Shown: piece after piece, positions 17,985-27,107 of the stretch | Layout of the letters: every line of letters begins with the position of its first letter | How positions within the stretch are numbered: the first letter of the stretch is position 1 | Assembly (NCBI RefSeq): GCF_004803475.1 | Contig: NZ_SRKY01000003.1 | Coordinates: forward strand, 372,001-436,000 | Length of the DNA stretch: 64,000 nucleotides | Source: Aliishimia ponticola | Lineage (GTDB): Bacteria > Pseudomonadota > Alphaproteobacteria > Rhodobacterales > Rhodobacteraceae | Direction: 5' to 3' | The notes under the pieces: generated by a model | Told to the model about the DNA's origin: nothing | Databases searched by the model: none | Seen by the model: only the letters and a program-made list of their open reading frames with translations | Made by a program: the position numbers and the translations under genes

Positions 17985-18817
17985 TGAAAACAATCGATGT
18001 CGCCGGGCTGAAGATCGGCAACGCCTGCCCGCTTACCGTGATCGCAGGCCCGTGCCAGCTTGAAAGCGCCGATCATGCGCAGATGATCGCGGGCACCATG
18101 AAAGAGGCCTGTGCCGCTGCCGGAGCGCAATATGTGTTCAAGGCCAGCTACGACAAGGCCAACCGCACCTCGCTGTCGGGCAAGCGCGGCCTTGGCATCG
18201 ATGCCGGGCTGAAAGTGCTGGACGACCTGCGCAAGGCGCTGGATGTGCCGGTGCTGACCGATATCCACTCCGAAGCGCAGTGCAAGCCCGCCGCAGATGC
18301 GGTCGACATTCTGCAAATCCCCGCCTTCCTGTGCCGCCAGACCGATCTGCTGATCGCGGCGGGCGAAACCGGTGCGGCGGTGAATGTCAAAAAGGGGCAG
18401 TTCCTTGCCCCATGGGACATGCCGAACGTGATTTCAAAGATTGAAAGCACCGGTAATACTCGCATCCTGCTGACCGAGCGCGGCACCTCTTTCGGCTACA
18501 ACACGCTTGTGGCCGATATGCGCGCCCTGCCCCAGATGGCCGCGACAGGCTATCCGGTGGTCATGGACGCGACCCATTCGGTGCAGCAACCGGGCGGCAA
18601 GGGCGGCTCTTCCGGGGGGCAGCGCGAATTCGCCCCCGTGATGGCCCGCGCGGCGGTCAGCCTTGGTGTCGCCTCGGTGTTCATCGAAACGCATGAAGAC
18701 CCGGACAATGCGCCCTCCGACGGGCCAAACATGATCCCGCTTTCGCAAATGGCTCATCTTGTTGACACAATGATGCAGTTTGATGCGCTGGCCAAAGCAA
18801 ATCCTATCGTGATCTGA
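17984..18817 (+). CDS. kdsA: 3-deoxy-8-phosphooctulonate synthase (KdsA)
   Basis: 277 aa, cytosolic. It condenses phosphoenolpyruvate with arabinose 5-phosphate to give Kdo-8-phosphate for lipid A core and for capsules anchored through Kdo. Motifs: VIAGPCQLES (about 16-25), FKASYDKANRTS (about 50-61), and MDATHSVQQPG (about 195-205). Asn57 in the motif KASYDKANR is as in KdsA; metal-dependent forms carry a Cys in the GPC motif, present here. Placed directly in a capsule operon behind kpsE, which suggests a poly-Kdo-linked surface polysaccharide. Confidence 0.95.
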   Translation: MKTIDVAGLKIGNACPLTVIAGPCQLESADHAQMIAGTMKEACAAAGAQYVFKASYDKANRTSLSGKRGLGIDAGLKVLDDLRKALDVPVLTDIHSEAQCKPAADAVDILQIPAFLCRQTDLLIAAGETGAAVNVKKGQFLAPWDMPNVISKIESTGNTRILLTERGTSFGYNTLVADMRALPQMAATGYPVVMDATHSVQQPGGKGGSSGGQREFAPVMARAAVSLGVASVFIETHEDPDNAPSDGPNMIPLSQMAHLVDTMMQFDALAKANPIVI

Positions 18818-18834
18818 CAGAGTACCTACATTCC

Positions 18835-20331
18835 ATGACAAAACCACTTTCCGACGTGACCCCAAACACTTGGGCCTTTTTGCGCGATGCGATGATCCGC
18901 CCCACGGGCTTCCGTGAGTATGACGCACGCTGGCAATATCCCGAAGAAATCAACCTCCCCGGCATGACCGCGCTGGGGATGGGGCTGGGCACGCAGATGC
19001 ACAAGCGCGGGATCGCCCCCGTAATAGCCGTCGGGAACGATTACCGGGACTATTCGCTGTCGATCAAGAATGCGCTGATCCTCGGGCTGATGCAGGCCGG
19101 TATTCACGTCAAGGACATTGGCCCGGCGCTGTCGCCGATGGCCTATTTCAGCCAGTTCCATCTGGACGTGCCCGCCGTGGCGATGGTGACGGCCTCGCAC
19201 AACCCCAACGGTTGGACCGGTGTGAAGATGGGCTTTGATCGCCCGCTGACCCATGGCCCGGACGAAATGGCAGAGTTGCGCGATATCGTTCTGAACGGCG
19301 AAGCCGTGGCGCGCGAGGGCGGCAAGTATGAGTTCGTGGATGGCGTGAGAGAAGCCTATCTTGACGATCTGGTGGGCGATTTCAAAATGTCCCGCCCGCT
19401 GAAAGTCGTCTGCGCGACAGGCAACGGCACGGCCTCCGCCTTTGCGCCGGAGCTGTTCGAGCGGCTGGGCGTCGAAGTGGTCGAAAGCCACAACGCGCTT
19501 GATTACACGTTCCCGCATTACAACCCGAACCCCGAAGCGATGGAAATGCTGCATGATATGTCGGCGTCCGTGAAAAACTCCGGCGCGGATTTCGCGCTTG
19601 GGTTCGATGGGGATGGCGACCGCTGCGGCGTTGTCGATGACGAGGGTGAGGAAATATTTGCCGATAAGGTCGGCGTGATCATGGCCCGCGATCTGGCAAA
19701 GATTTACCCGAATTCGACCTTCGTGGCCGATGTGAAATCGACCGGCCTCTTCGCCTCCGACCCAGAGCTTCAGGCCCATGGCGTCAAGGCGGATTACTGG
19801 AAAACCGGCCACAGCCACATGAAGCGCCGGGTGAAGGAAATCGGTGCCTTGGCGGGATTTGAGAAATCCGGCCACTATTTTTTGGCAGAGCCGATCGGGC
19901 GCGGATATGACTGCGGCATGCGCGTCGCGGTGGAAATCTGCAAGCTGATGGACCGCAACCCCGATATGAAAATGTCGGACCTGCGCAAGGCCCTGCCCCA
20001 GACCTATTCCAGCCCGACGATGTCCCCCTATTGCGCCGATACCGAAAAATACGACGTGCTGGCGCGGCTGGTGGACAAGCTGGTGGCCAAGCATGAGGCC
20101 GGGGAAACCGTTGGCGGGCGCGCCATCAAAGAGGTCGTGACCGTCAATGGCGCGCGCGTGATCCTCGACAATGGCGGTTGGGGGCTGGTGCGCGCATCGT
20201 CCAATACGCCAAACCTCGTCGTGGTTTGCGAAAGCCCCGAGAGCGAGGATGAACTGCGCGCGATCTTCGCCGATATCGATGCGGTCATCCGCACCGAAAG
20301 CGCCGTGGGCGATTACGACCAGACGATCTGA
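18835..20331 (+). CDS. Phosphomannomutase/phosphoglucomutase
   Basis: 498 aa of the alpha-D-phosphohexomutase family. The phosphoserine loop is TASHNP (Ser121) and the magnesium loop DGDGDR (Asp258, Asp260, Asp262); the phosphate-binding C-terminal domain contains RASSNTPNL. The enzyme interconverts hexose 6- and 1-phosphates to feed nucleotide-sugar synthesis, here probably for the polysaccharide exported by the upstream kps genes. The gap to kdsA is 17 bases, so it is the fourth gene of the operon. Mannose or glucose preference cannot be read. Confidence 0.92.
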   Translation: MTKPLSDVTPNTWAFLRDAMIRPTGFREYDARWQYPEEINLPGMTALGMGLGTQMHKRGIAPVIAVGNDYRDYSLSIKNALILGLMQAGIHVKDIGPALSPMAYFSQFHLDVPAVAMVTASHNPNGWTGVKMGFDRPLTHGPDEMAELRDIVLNGEAVAREGGKYEFVDGVREAYLDDLVGDFKMSRPLKVVCATGNGTASAFAPELFERLGVEVVESHNALDYTFPHYNPNPEAMEMLHDMSASVKNSGADFALGFDGDGDRCGVVDDEGEEIFADKVGVIMARDLAKIYPNSTFVADVKSTGLFASDPELQAHGVKADYWKTGHSHMKRRVKEIGALAGFEKSGHYFLAEPIGRGYDCGMRVAVEICKLMDRNPDMKMSDLRKALPQTYSSPTMSPYCADTEKYDVLARLVDKLVAKHEAGETVGGRAIKEVVTVNGARVILDNGGWGLVRASSNTPNLVVVCESPESEDELRAIFADIDAVIRTESAVGDYDQTI

Positions 20332-20365
20332 TCCGCGCCGGATACGGGACGGTGGGCGGGGCGAG

Positions 20366-20382
20366 TTGGCCGATCAGGCCAA
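20366..20382. terminator. Hairpin between convergent genes
   Basis: TTGGCC-GATCA-GGCCAA, a perfect 6-bp stem in the 87-base gap between the phosphohexomutase gene and the AsmA-like gene. No T-run; a weak terminator candidate. Confidence 0.35.
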
Positions 20383-20418
20383 GAGCGCCGTTCCCGCCGG
20401 ACCGGGCCAGCGCCGCTG

Positions 20419-22353
20419 TCAGTCGAACAATTTGCGAAGCTGCCGCCCCAGTTCTTCTTTCGCGGCATCTTCCAGTGACTGACCCTCTTTCTGGGTCACG
20501 CCCAGCTCCTTCTTGACCTTGTCTTCGACCTTCTCGCGCACTTGGCTTTCAAGCTGCTTGCGTTCTTCGACAAGGTTCTGCTCCACCGCCGCTTTCAGGT
20601 CGGGCAGAATTTTCGGCCCACTCCATGCGCCGCGCACCCGCACGGGGATCGACACGTCCTTGCCGTCCCGCGCATTCAGTGCGACCGGCGTGAAGAGATA
20701 ATCGATATCCTGTGCGCCAAGGCCCACGCGCCCCGCCCCGCGCACTTCGAACCGCGCCAGTTTCATCAGCAGGTCCTTGTTCTCCAGATTGCCCCCCGCC
20801 ATCGTGAAACTGCCTGTCAGGCTGTCAAAGACGGTCGTGCCACCCGCGCCAGAGCCGCTGCGCATCAACTGATCCAGATCGATCCCTTCGATCGTGCCGC
20901 GCCCCAGGGCGAGGCGTCCGCCACCGCTAAGGCTGCGCATGATGGCATCGACACTTTGCCCGACGCCCAGGAAGTTCAATTCGGCCTCTGCCGCGCCGGT
21001 CAGCCGGGTCAGGCCTGCCAGATCGCTAAGCAAGCCTTGCAGTTGCAGGCCGCTTCCGGTCAGTTTGCCGCCCACGCTGAGCCCGTTGCGGTTGTTCATC
21101 ACGAATTCACCGCGCAGCGCGCCGCCATAGGCCGCGACATCCTGCAATGCGAAAACCATACGCGAATTGTCGTTGCGCAGCTCGGTGCGCGTTGCGCCAA
21201 GTTTCAGCGATCCAAGATCGATACTGTCGGCACGCAGGGCGATGGTTCCATTGAACGCCGCAAGGCCAGAGGCATCGATCGGTGCGCGGGACCAGCCTTG
21301 CGCCGCGCCCGATGACGACCCGCCCCCCGCATCGGCAGAGCTGCCGCCCAGCGCCGCGCGCAGATCCAGCGGTCCGGCATCTAGATTGGCCTTCACATTG
21401 GGCGTGCCGTTCAGCGACACCTCTGCCGTGCCTGCGATACGGTTACCGCCAAGATCGGCGCTCAAATCGGTCAGTGACAGAAAGCGGTCCCCGCTCAGCG
21501 CCAGTTCCGCGCTCATATCCACGGACCGCCCCAGCCCTTGCGGCAGGTCGGCGCCGGGCAGCCCCAATGCGCGCAGGAACCCATCCGTGTTGCCGCTGCG
21601 CAGCGTCAGCTTGCCCGCCACATCGCCGGAAATCGCCGCCAGCCCCTTGAGCGTGGCCGCCCCCGCGTCCGAGGTCAGCGCCACATCGACGGCCTCGACC
21701 CCGCCTGCGATGAACCTGTCGAAACGCGCGATATTGGCGGAAATCGTTACCGGCGTATTCGTGGGCCGCACCACGGCGTCAATCCGGGCGGGGCCTTCAC
21801 GTTCCGGCCAGTCCAGGGTCAGGTCCACCCCGGAGTAAGAGACAAGGTCCGCCCCTTCCGCGTCGTAGATCAGCGTCGCATCGGTGATGTCGAGCCTTTC
21901 GATGGACACTGCGCGCGGCGCGCTATCGGGGGAGGTCGTGGTTTCGATCTGCGCCGCACCGCCGCCATCGGTGAATAGCCAGCTTGCGCGCCCATCATTG
22001 CGGCTTTCCAGCCGGATCGTGGGCGATTGCGCCTCGATATTGGTGATGCGGATTTCGCCGCGCAGCAAGGCTGCGGCATCCACGCCCAGCGCCGCGTTCT
22101 GCGCTGTCAGCATCGGCCCCTGTTCGGACCATTCGGCATTGCCGACCTCAAGCGCGCCGACCCGTGCGCCCACGACGGGCCAGAAGGTCATTGCCACATC
22201 GCCGGTGATCGACACGTCGCGCCCGGTCGCGGCGCGGATCTGATCGGCGGCCAGTTGCGCGACCTTGTCCGCCGGCATCAGCAGCACCGCCCCGACGGCC
22301 AGCACCACCAACATCACGACAATTCCGATGATCCGTGCAATCCAGCGCAGCAT
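20419..22353 (-). CDS. AsmA family envelope protein
   Basis: 644 aa. One N-terminal membrane anchor (about 5-25) is followed by VAQLAADQIRAATGRDVSI, the conserved start of the AsmA N-terminal domain, and a long beta-rich repeat region. The AsmA_2-type C-terminal part includes SLSGGGRLALGRGTIEGIDL (about 480-500), and an amphipathic helical tail ends the protein. AsmA-like proteins are thought to bridge inner and outer membranes for phospholipid transport. The ATG at 22353 is chosen because the membrane anchor follows at once. A single-gene unit, divergent from rimO. Confidence 0.88.
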   Translation of the reverse strand: MLRWIARIIGIVVMLVVLAVGAVLLMPADKVAQLAADQIRAATGRDVSITGDVAMTFWPVVGARVGALEVGNAEWSEQGPMLTAQNAALGVDAAALLRGEIRITNIEAQSPTIRLESRNDGRASWLFTDGGGAAQIETTTSPDSAPRAVSIERLDITDATLIYDAEGADLVSYSGVDLTLDWPEREGPARIDAVVRPTNTPVTISANIARFDRFIAGGVEAVDVALTSDAGAATLKGLAAISGDVAGKLTLRSGNTDGFLRALGLPGADLPQGLGRSVDMSAELALSGDRFLSLTDLSADLGGNRIAGTAEVSLNGTPNVKANLDAGPLDLRAALGGSSADAGGGSSSGAAQGWSRAPIDASGLAAFNGTIALRADSIDLGSLKLGATRTELRNDNSRMVFALQDVAAYGGALRGEFVMNNRNGLSVGGKLTGSGLQLQGLLSDLAGLTRLTGAAEAELNFLGVGQSVDAIMRSLSGGGRLALGRGTIEGIDLDQLMRSGSGAGGTTVFDSLTGSFTMAGGNLENKDLLMKLARFEVRGAGRVGLGAQDIDYLFTPVALNARDGKDVSIPVRVRGAWSGPKILPDLKAAVEQNLVEERKQLESQVREKVEDKVKKELGVTQKEGQSLEDAAKEELGRQLRKLFD

Positions 22354-22465
22354 GGTCAGGCCCCTTCGATACGTCCTTGATCCCTGCCTTGGTGTTAGGC
22401 CCGCAGCCGCGTTGATGCAATCAAAGCCTTGGCGCAGCCGCGCGCGCAGGCTATAGGCCCGGCAC

Positions 22466-23839
22466 ATGAGCCAGAACCCGCCGAACCTGCGCCCCGACCT
22501 CGCGCCCAAGCCCCGCCTGACAGACACAGCCCGCCCCGGACAACCAACCGTGGGGATGGTGTCCTTGGGATGTCCAAAGGCCTTGGTGGACAGCGAACGC
22601 ATCCTGACGCGCCTGCGCGCTGAAGGCTATGCGATCTCGCCCGATTACAGCGGGGCCGATGCGGTGATCGTGAACACCTGTGGCTTTCTCGACAGTGCAA
22701 AGGCCGAAAGCCTTGATGCGATTGGCGAGGCGCTGACCGAAAATGGCCGCGTCATCGTCACCGGCTGTCTGGGCGCCAATCCCGAATATATCACCGGCGC
22801 GCATCCCAAGGTTCTCGCCGTCACTGGCCCGCATCAATATGAGCAGGTGCTGGATGCGGTTCATGCCGCGGTGCCGCCTGCGCCCGATCCGTTCGTCGAT
22901 CTGCTGCCTGCCTCCGGCGTGTCGCTGACCCCGCGCCATTTCAGCTATCTGAAGATTTCCGAAGGCTGCAATCACGCCTGCAAGTTCTGCATCATCCCCG
23001 ATATGCGCGGCAAGCTGACATCGCGCCCCCATGCTGCAGTGCTGCGCGAGGCGGAAAAGCTGGTAACCGCGGGCGTGCGCGAGCTTTTGGTGATTTCGCA
23101 GGACACCTCGGCCTATGGCACCGATTGGGACCGTGAGATTCGGCGCGGCCTGACCGAACAGCCGATCACCACACTGGCGCGCGATCTGGGCCAGCTTGGC
23201 GCGTGGGTGCGCCTGCATTACGTCTATCCCTATCCGCATGTGGCAGAGATGATCCCGCTGATGGCCGAAGGTCTGGTGCTGCCCTATCTTGACGTGCCGT
23301 TCCAGCACGCCCATCCCGATACGCTGCGGCGCATGGCGCGGCCGGCGGCGGCGGAACGGACGCTGGACCGTATCGCGGAATGGCGCGGGATCTGCCCGGA
23401 AATCACGCTGCGCTCTACCTTCATCGTCGGCTATCCCGGCGAGACGGAAGAAGAGTTCCAAACGCTTCTGGACTGGATGGAGGAAGCGCAGCTCGACCGT
23501 GTCGGGTGCTTCCAATACGAGAATGTCGAGGGCGCGCGCTCAAACGCGCTGCCGGATCACGTGCCCGCCGAAGTCAAACAGGACCGCTGGGACCGCTTCA
23601 TGCAGACTGCGCAGGCGATTTCCGAGGCGAAGCTGGCGGCAAAGGTCGGCAAGCGCATGGATGTGATCGTCGATCTGGTCGAAGAAGATGCCGCCACCTG
23701 CCGGACAAAGGCGGATGCCCCGGAAATCGACGGCAACCTCTTTATCGACGAGGGGCATGAGGCGCTTTCCCCCGGTGATATCGTCACGGTCGAGGTCGAC
23801 GAGGCCGGCGAATACGATCTGTGGGGGCGGCTGGTCTAA
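22466..23839 (+). CDS. rimO: Ribosomal protein S12 methylthiotransferase RimO
   Basis: 457 aa. An N-terminal MTTase domain with three cysteines ([24 protein letters not shown]), then the radical-SAM triad in [13 protein letters not shown] (about 168-180) and a C-terminal TRAM domain. RimO adds a methylthio group to the aspartate of ribosomal protein S12 using two [4Fe-4S] clusters and S-adenosylmethionine. Start at 22466 gives a 28-residue Pro-rich lead before the domain; GTG at 22550 would be a shorter option, but nothing better placed is seen. Confidence 0.95.
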   Translation: MSQNPPNLRPDLAPKPRLTDTARPGQPTVGMVSLGCPKALVDSERILTRLRAEGYAISPDYSGADAVIVNTCGFLDSAKAESLDAIGEALTENGRVIVTGCLGANPEYITGAHPKVLAVTGPHQYEQVLDAVHAAVPPAPDPFVDLLPASGVSLTPRHFSYLKISEGCNHACKFCIIPDMRGKLTSRPHAAVLREAEKLVTAGVRELLVISQDTSAYGTDWDREIRRGLTEQPITTLARDLGQLGAWVRLHYVYPYPHVAEMIPLMAEGLVLPYLDVPFQHAHPDTLRRMARPAAAERTLDRIAEWRGICPEITLRSTFIVGYPGETEEEFQTLLDWMEEAQLDRVGCFQYENVEGARSNALPDHVPAEVKQDRWDRFMQTAQAISEAKLAAKVGKRMDVIVDLVEEDAATCRTKADAPEIDGNLFIDEGHEALSPGDIVTVEVDEAGEYDLWGRLV

Positions 23840-23905
23840 GGGCTGAAAAGCGCTGGACCTTCCCGCGCCGCTGCCGCAACCTGCGCGCACAGACAGGAGA
23901 ACCAG

Positions 23906-24763
23906 ATGGCGACCGGCACGAATATCCGCACCTATTTCAACGGCCAATGGCATGACGGCGATGTGCCGATCATGCATGCGGGCGATCATGGGGCGTGGCT
24001 GGGGTCTTCGGTTTTTGATGGCGCGCGCTTCGTCAACGGGCTGACCCCCGATCTGGAGGCGCATTGCGCACGGGTTGGCCGCTCTGCCGAGGCGCTGATG
24101 CTGACCCCGACGGTCAGCACCGAAGACATGGTGCAGATCGCCCGCGAGGGGCTGGCGATGTATCCCAAGGACGCGGCGGTTTACATCCGGCCGATGTATT
24201 GGGGCATCCATGGCGACGCGACGGCCATCGTTCCGCAAGCGGAAGAGACCGGCTTTGCCTTGTGCCTTGAGGAAATTCCGATGGCCGCGCCCGAGGCGGC
24301 TGTGACGCTTTGCCGGACGCGGTTCCGCCGCCCGGTGATGGACGACGCGGTGGTGAATGCCAAGGCTGGCTGCCTGTATCCCAACAACGCGCGGATGCTG
24401 GTCGAAGCCCGCGCCAAGGGGTTCAGCAACGCGCTGGTTGCGGATGCGATGGGCAATGTCGCGGAAACCGCGACCGCCAACATCTTCATGGTGCGCGATG
24501 GTGAAGTGTTCACCCCGATTCCGAATGGCACTTTCCTTGCGGGTATCACCCGCGCGCGGCATATCGCCAATCTGCGCGCCGATGGCGTGACGGTGCATGA
24601 AACGGTTCTGGGCTTTCAGGATTTCGACGCCGCCGACGAAGTCTTCATGTCCGGCAACATGAACAAGGTCACGCCGGTCAAGGCGTTCGAGGATCGCCAG
24701 TACCAGATCGGGCCGATCACACGCCGGGCGCGTGAGCTGTATTGGGACTGGGCGGCAAGCTAG
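23906..24763 (+). CDS. ilvE: Branched-chain amino acid aminotransferase (class IV)
   Basis: 285 aa, PLP fold type IV. The PLP-binding lysine is Lys153 in NAKAGCLYPNN; conserved SSVFDGAR (about 34-41), the MYWG stretch and the ATANIFMV cofactor-binding element are present. It transfers the amino group between branched-chain amino acids and 2-oxoglutarate. D-alanine aminotransferases and aminodeoxychorismate lyases share the fold, so substrate is family-based. The ATG at 23906 has AGGAGA upstream. It stands alone between rimO and the stress protein. Confidence 0.87.
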   Translation: MATGTNIRTYFNGQWHDGDVPIMHAGDHGAWLGSSVFDGARFVNGLTPDLEAHCARVGRSAEALMLTPTVSTEDMVQIAREGLAMYPKDAAVYIRPMYWGIHGDATAIVPQAEETGFALCLEEIPMAAPEAAVTLCRTRFRRPVMDDAVVNAKAGCLYPNNARMLVEARAKGFSNALVADAMGNVAETATANIFMVRDGEVFTPIPNGTFLAGITRARHIANLRADGVTVHETVLGFQDFDAADEVFMSGNMNKVTPVKAFEDRQYQIGPITRRARELYWDWAAS

Positions 24764-24844
24764 GCTTGCAACACGGATACACGCGACCGTTGCGCCTTGC
24801 CAGCAGTTGCGCCATGATCCGCAGGAAACACTCCGGAAGGCCAC

Positions 24845-25300
24845 ATGCGCAAGTTCCTCGTCGTCCTTGACGATTCCCGAGAATGCCTCAACGCAATGAG
24901 ATTTGCCGCCATGCGCGCCTCCAAGACGGGCGGCGGCGTGCAGATTCTATCGGTGATCCCACCCGATGAATTCAATCATTGGATCGGTGTCGGTGACATC
25001 ATGCGCGAAGAGGCCCGCGAACGGATCGAGGTGCATTACGAGGTCTTCGCCAAGTGGATGCGCGACCGTCAGAATGTCGATCCGGAACTTGTGATCCGCG
25101 AAGGGCGGCCTGTTGACGAGATCATCGCGCAAATTCGTGACGATCCGGATATCGGCGTGCTGGTGCTGGGTGCGGGCGTCGACAAGAAAGGCCCCGGACC
25201 GCTTGTCACGCAATTGACCAAGACCGCTGGCGCGCTGCCGGTGCCGATCACCATCGTTCCAGGCGATTTGAGTAAGGATCGGCTCGAAGCGATTACCTGA
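24845..25300 (+). CDS. Universal stress protein family protein
   Basis: 151 aa, cytosolic alpha/beta (Rossmann-like) fold starting RKFLVVLDDSRECLNAM. The region LGAGVDKKGPGPLV stands where ATP-binding USPs have G-2x-G-9x-G-S/T, but the spacing is not canonical, so ATP binding is doubtful. USPs accumulate under starvation or stress. The ATG has GGAAGG upstream. It precedes the iron-box promoter of nfu and ends well before it. Confidence 0.85.
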   Translation: MRKFLVVLDDSRECLNAMRFAAMRASKTGGGVQILSVIPPDEFNHWIGVGDIMREEARERIEVHYEVFAKWMRDRQNVDPELVIREGRPVDEIIAQIRDDPDIGVLVLGAGVDKKGPGPLVTQLTKTAGALPVPITIVPGDLSKDRLEAIT

Positions 25301-25361
25301 GCGTTCTTTGCCGGGGACAATCATGCGGCCCGAGCAATGATCCCTGCGCGGTGATGTCTGA

Positions 25362-25378
25362 ATTAGAATTATTCTAAT
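25362..25378. promoter_or_regulatory. Irr-type iron control element (ICE) upstream of nfu
   Basis: ATTAGAA-TTA-TTCTAAT, a perfect dyad that matches the ICE consensus TTTAGAA-N3-TTCTAAA in 15 of 17 positions counting the free spacer. It ends 3 bases before the -35 of the nfu promoter. Irr is the haem-responsive Fur-family regulator of alphaproteobacteria. Confidence 0.78.
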
Positions 25379-25381
25379 CTC

Positions 25382-25410
25382 TTGACACCCTCCCGGCGCG
25401 GTCGCATATC
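25382..25410 (+). promoter_or_regulatory. nfu promoter
   Basis: TTGACA (25382-25387), 17-base spacer, CATATC (25405-25410). The -35 is exact. The start codon lies 29 bases after the -10, leaving a short leader of about 20 bases. Confidence 0.75.
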
Positions 25411-25438
25411 TGGTGCAAAGCGCGCGGAGGGCTACAGC

Positions 25439-26002
25439 ATGTTTATCCAGACCGAATCCACACCGAACCCGGCGACCCTGAAGTTTCTGCCCGGCCAAGC
25501 CGTGTTGGAGACCGGGACCGCTGACTTCCCCGCCGCCGAGGCTGCCGATAGCTCGCCCTTGGCGCAGCGCCTGTTTGCCGTGAGCGGTGTGACGGGCGTG
25601 TTCTTCGGGACCGATTTCATTACCGTCACCAAGGATGACGGGCAGGAATGGGATCACCTGAAACCGGCCCTTCTGGGCGCGATCATGGAACATTTCCAGT
25701 CCGGCCAACCGGTGATGGCAAGCGGCTCTGACACGTCGGGCGGCCACGCGGAACATTCCGGCGAAGACGGCCATATCGTTGGTCAGATCAAGGAGTTGCT
25801 GGACAGCCGCGTGCGTCCGGCGGTGGCGCAGGATGGTGGCGACATCACCTTCCACGGTTTTGATCGCGGCGTTGTCTATCTGCATATGCAGGGTGCCTGC
25901 GCCGGGTGCCCGTCCTCGACCCTGACGCTGAAAATGGGGATCGAGAACCTGCTGCGGCACTACATCCCGGAAGTGACCGAGGTCCGCCCGGTTGCGGTCT
26001 GA
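25439..26002 (+). CDS. NfuA-type iron-sulfur cluster carrier (Nfu_N + NifU C domain)
   Basis: 187 aa. The N-terminal Nfu_N scaffold domain starts MFIQTESTPNPATLKFLPG; a linker rich in Ser, His and Gly follows, then the NifU C-terminal domain with the cluster-binding motif CAGCPSS (about 161-167). Such proteins receive 4Fe-4S or 2Fe-2S clusters and pass them to targets such as aconitase and lipoate synthase. The iron box upstream fits iron-dependent control. The ATG at 25439 is chosen because the fold starts there. The stop overlaps the tsaB start by 11 bases. Confidence 0.93.
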   Translation: MFIQTESTPNPATLKFLPGQAVLETGTADFPAAEAADSSPLAQRLFAVSGVTGVFFGTDFITVTKDDGQEWDHLKPALLGAIMEHFQSGQPVMASGSDTSGGHAEHSGEDGHIVGQIKELLDSRVRPAVAQDGGDITFHGFDRGVVYLHMQGACAGCPSSTLTLKMGIENLLRHYIPEVTEVRPVAV

Positions 26003-26582
26003 CGCGAAAATACTCGCCTTCGACACATCGGCCGCGCATTGCGCGGCCGCATTGCTTTGCGGTGACGAGATACTTGATCAACGCTGCGAAGAGATGACGC
26101 GCGGCCAAGCCGAACGCCTCATGCCTTTGCTGGACTCGCTGCTGCAGGCCCAGGGCATCGGCTGGCGCGATCTGGACCGGATCGGCGTCGGCATCGGTCC
26201 CGGCAATTTCACCGGCATCCGCATTTCGGTCGCGGCCGCGCGCGGGCTGGCGCTGGGGCTGGGCATTCCGGCCATTGGCGTGTCGATGTTCCAGACGACG
26301 CAAAAGCTGGCCGACAGCGCGCAAACCGCCATCCCCGCCCCGCGCGAGCAGGCTTATGCGCTGGATACCGACACAATGACCGCCCCGATCATGGCGGCGC
26401 AGGCTGATCTCGCTGGTTTTACGCTGTCCACCGCTTTCACTGCCACGGACCATGTTGCGACCATCGCGCGGATCGCCCGCGATGCGCCCGATCAGGCAAC
26501 CCCGCCTGCCCCGCTTTACATCCGCCCCGCCGATGCGGCCCCGCCGCGCGATCCAGCCCCGGTGATCCTTGATGACGCCTGA
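25992..26582 (+). CDS. tsaB: tRNA threonylcarbamoyladenosine biosynthesis protein TsaB
   Basis: 196 aa, ASKHA fold. It starts ILAFDTSAAHCAAALL and carries the GPGNFTGIRISVAAARGLA segment in two parts near residues 69-88. TsaB pairs with TsaD and TsaE to place t6A on tRNAs that read ANN codons. The start is TTG at 25992 inside the nfu gene; no ATG or GTG fits, so translation is probably coupled to nfu. Its stop overlaps the rimI start. Confidence 0.92.
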   Translation: MRSDAKILAFDTSAAHCAAALLCGDEILDQRCEEMTRGQAERLMPLLDSLLQAQGIGWRDLDRIGVGIGPGNFTGIRISVAAARGLALGLGIPAIGVSMFQTTQKLADSAQTAIPAPREQAYALDTDTMTAPIMAAQADLAGFTLSTAFTATDHVATIARIARDAPDQATPPAPLYIRPADAAPPRDPAPVILDDA

Positions 26583-27003
26583 AGAGATGGCGGAACTTCA
26601 CGCGACCTGCTTTCCCGATCGGCCATGGTCGGCGAAAGAGTTCAGCGATCTGATGCGCCAGAACGGGGTCGTCGTGATCACTGCGCCGTCGGATGCGGGG
26701 ATGCTGGTTGCCCGCTCCATTCCGCCCGAAGCAGAGGTTCTGACCATCGCGGTCCACCCCGATGCACGGGGGAACGGGCTTGGCTTCGGGTTGATGCAAC
26801 GGCTGCTCGATACGCTGCCATCGGTCAATGCGAACGAGTTATTTCTGGAAGTGGCCGAGGATAACGCTGCGGCAATCAGCCTGTACGAGAAGCACCGTTT
26901 TGTCGTGACGGGACGCCGGAAGAACTATTATCGTCAAAAGGATGGCAGGACTTGCGACGCTTTGCTTATGCGGCGGGCGGTTGCAAATGGTCCGGTGAAT
27001 TGA
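26572..27003 (+). CDS. rimI: GNAT N-acetyltransferase, RimI-like
   Basis: 143 aa. The acetyl-CoA-binding loop is VHPDARGNGLGFGLM (about 62-76; R/Q-x-x-G-x-G/A) and the C-terminal NAAAISLYEKHRF block is typical of RimI, which acetylates the N-terminal alanine of ribosomal protein S18. The next-door tsaB is the usual partner of rimI. It overlaps tsaB by 11 bases (ATG at 26572). Substrate is family-based. Confidence 0.88.
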   Translation: MTPEEMAELHATCFPDRPWSAKEFSDLMRQNGVVVITAPSDAGMLVARSIPPEAEVLTIAVHPDARGNGLGFGLMQRLLDTLPSVNANELFLEVAEDNAAAISLYEKHRFVVTGRRKNYYRQKDGRTCDALLMRRAVANGPVN

Positions 27004-27107
27004 CGCCAAGAATCGGTTGACCCTCCCGGCGCTTCACGCCCTTAATGTCAGATGTTCAACGAAGATCGGCGAGCATGGGCTCAGCCGACATGAATGGGAG
27101 ACATTCT

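Noticed and set aside
24764-24844. tRNA or other RNA gene in intergenic gaps
   Set aside because: None of the gaps I read shows a cloverleaf or conserved arms.
26674-26681. GTGATCAC in rimI, also at 27357 and 30134
   Set aside because: All encode Val-Ile-Thr in frame, are single copies and lie within genes, so they are not operators.
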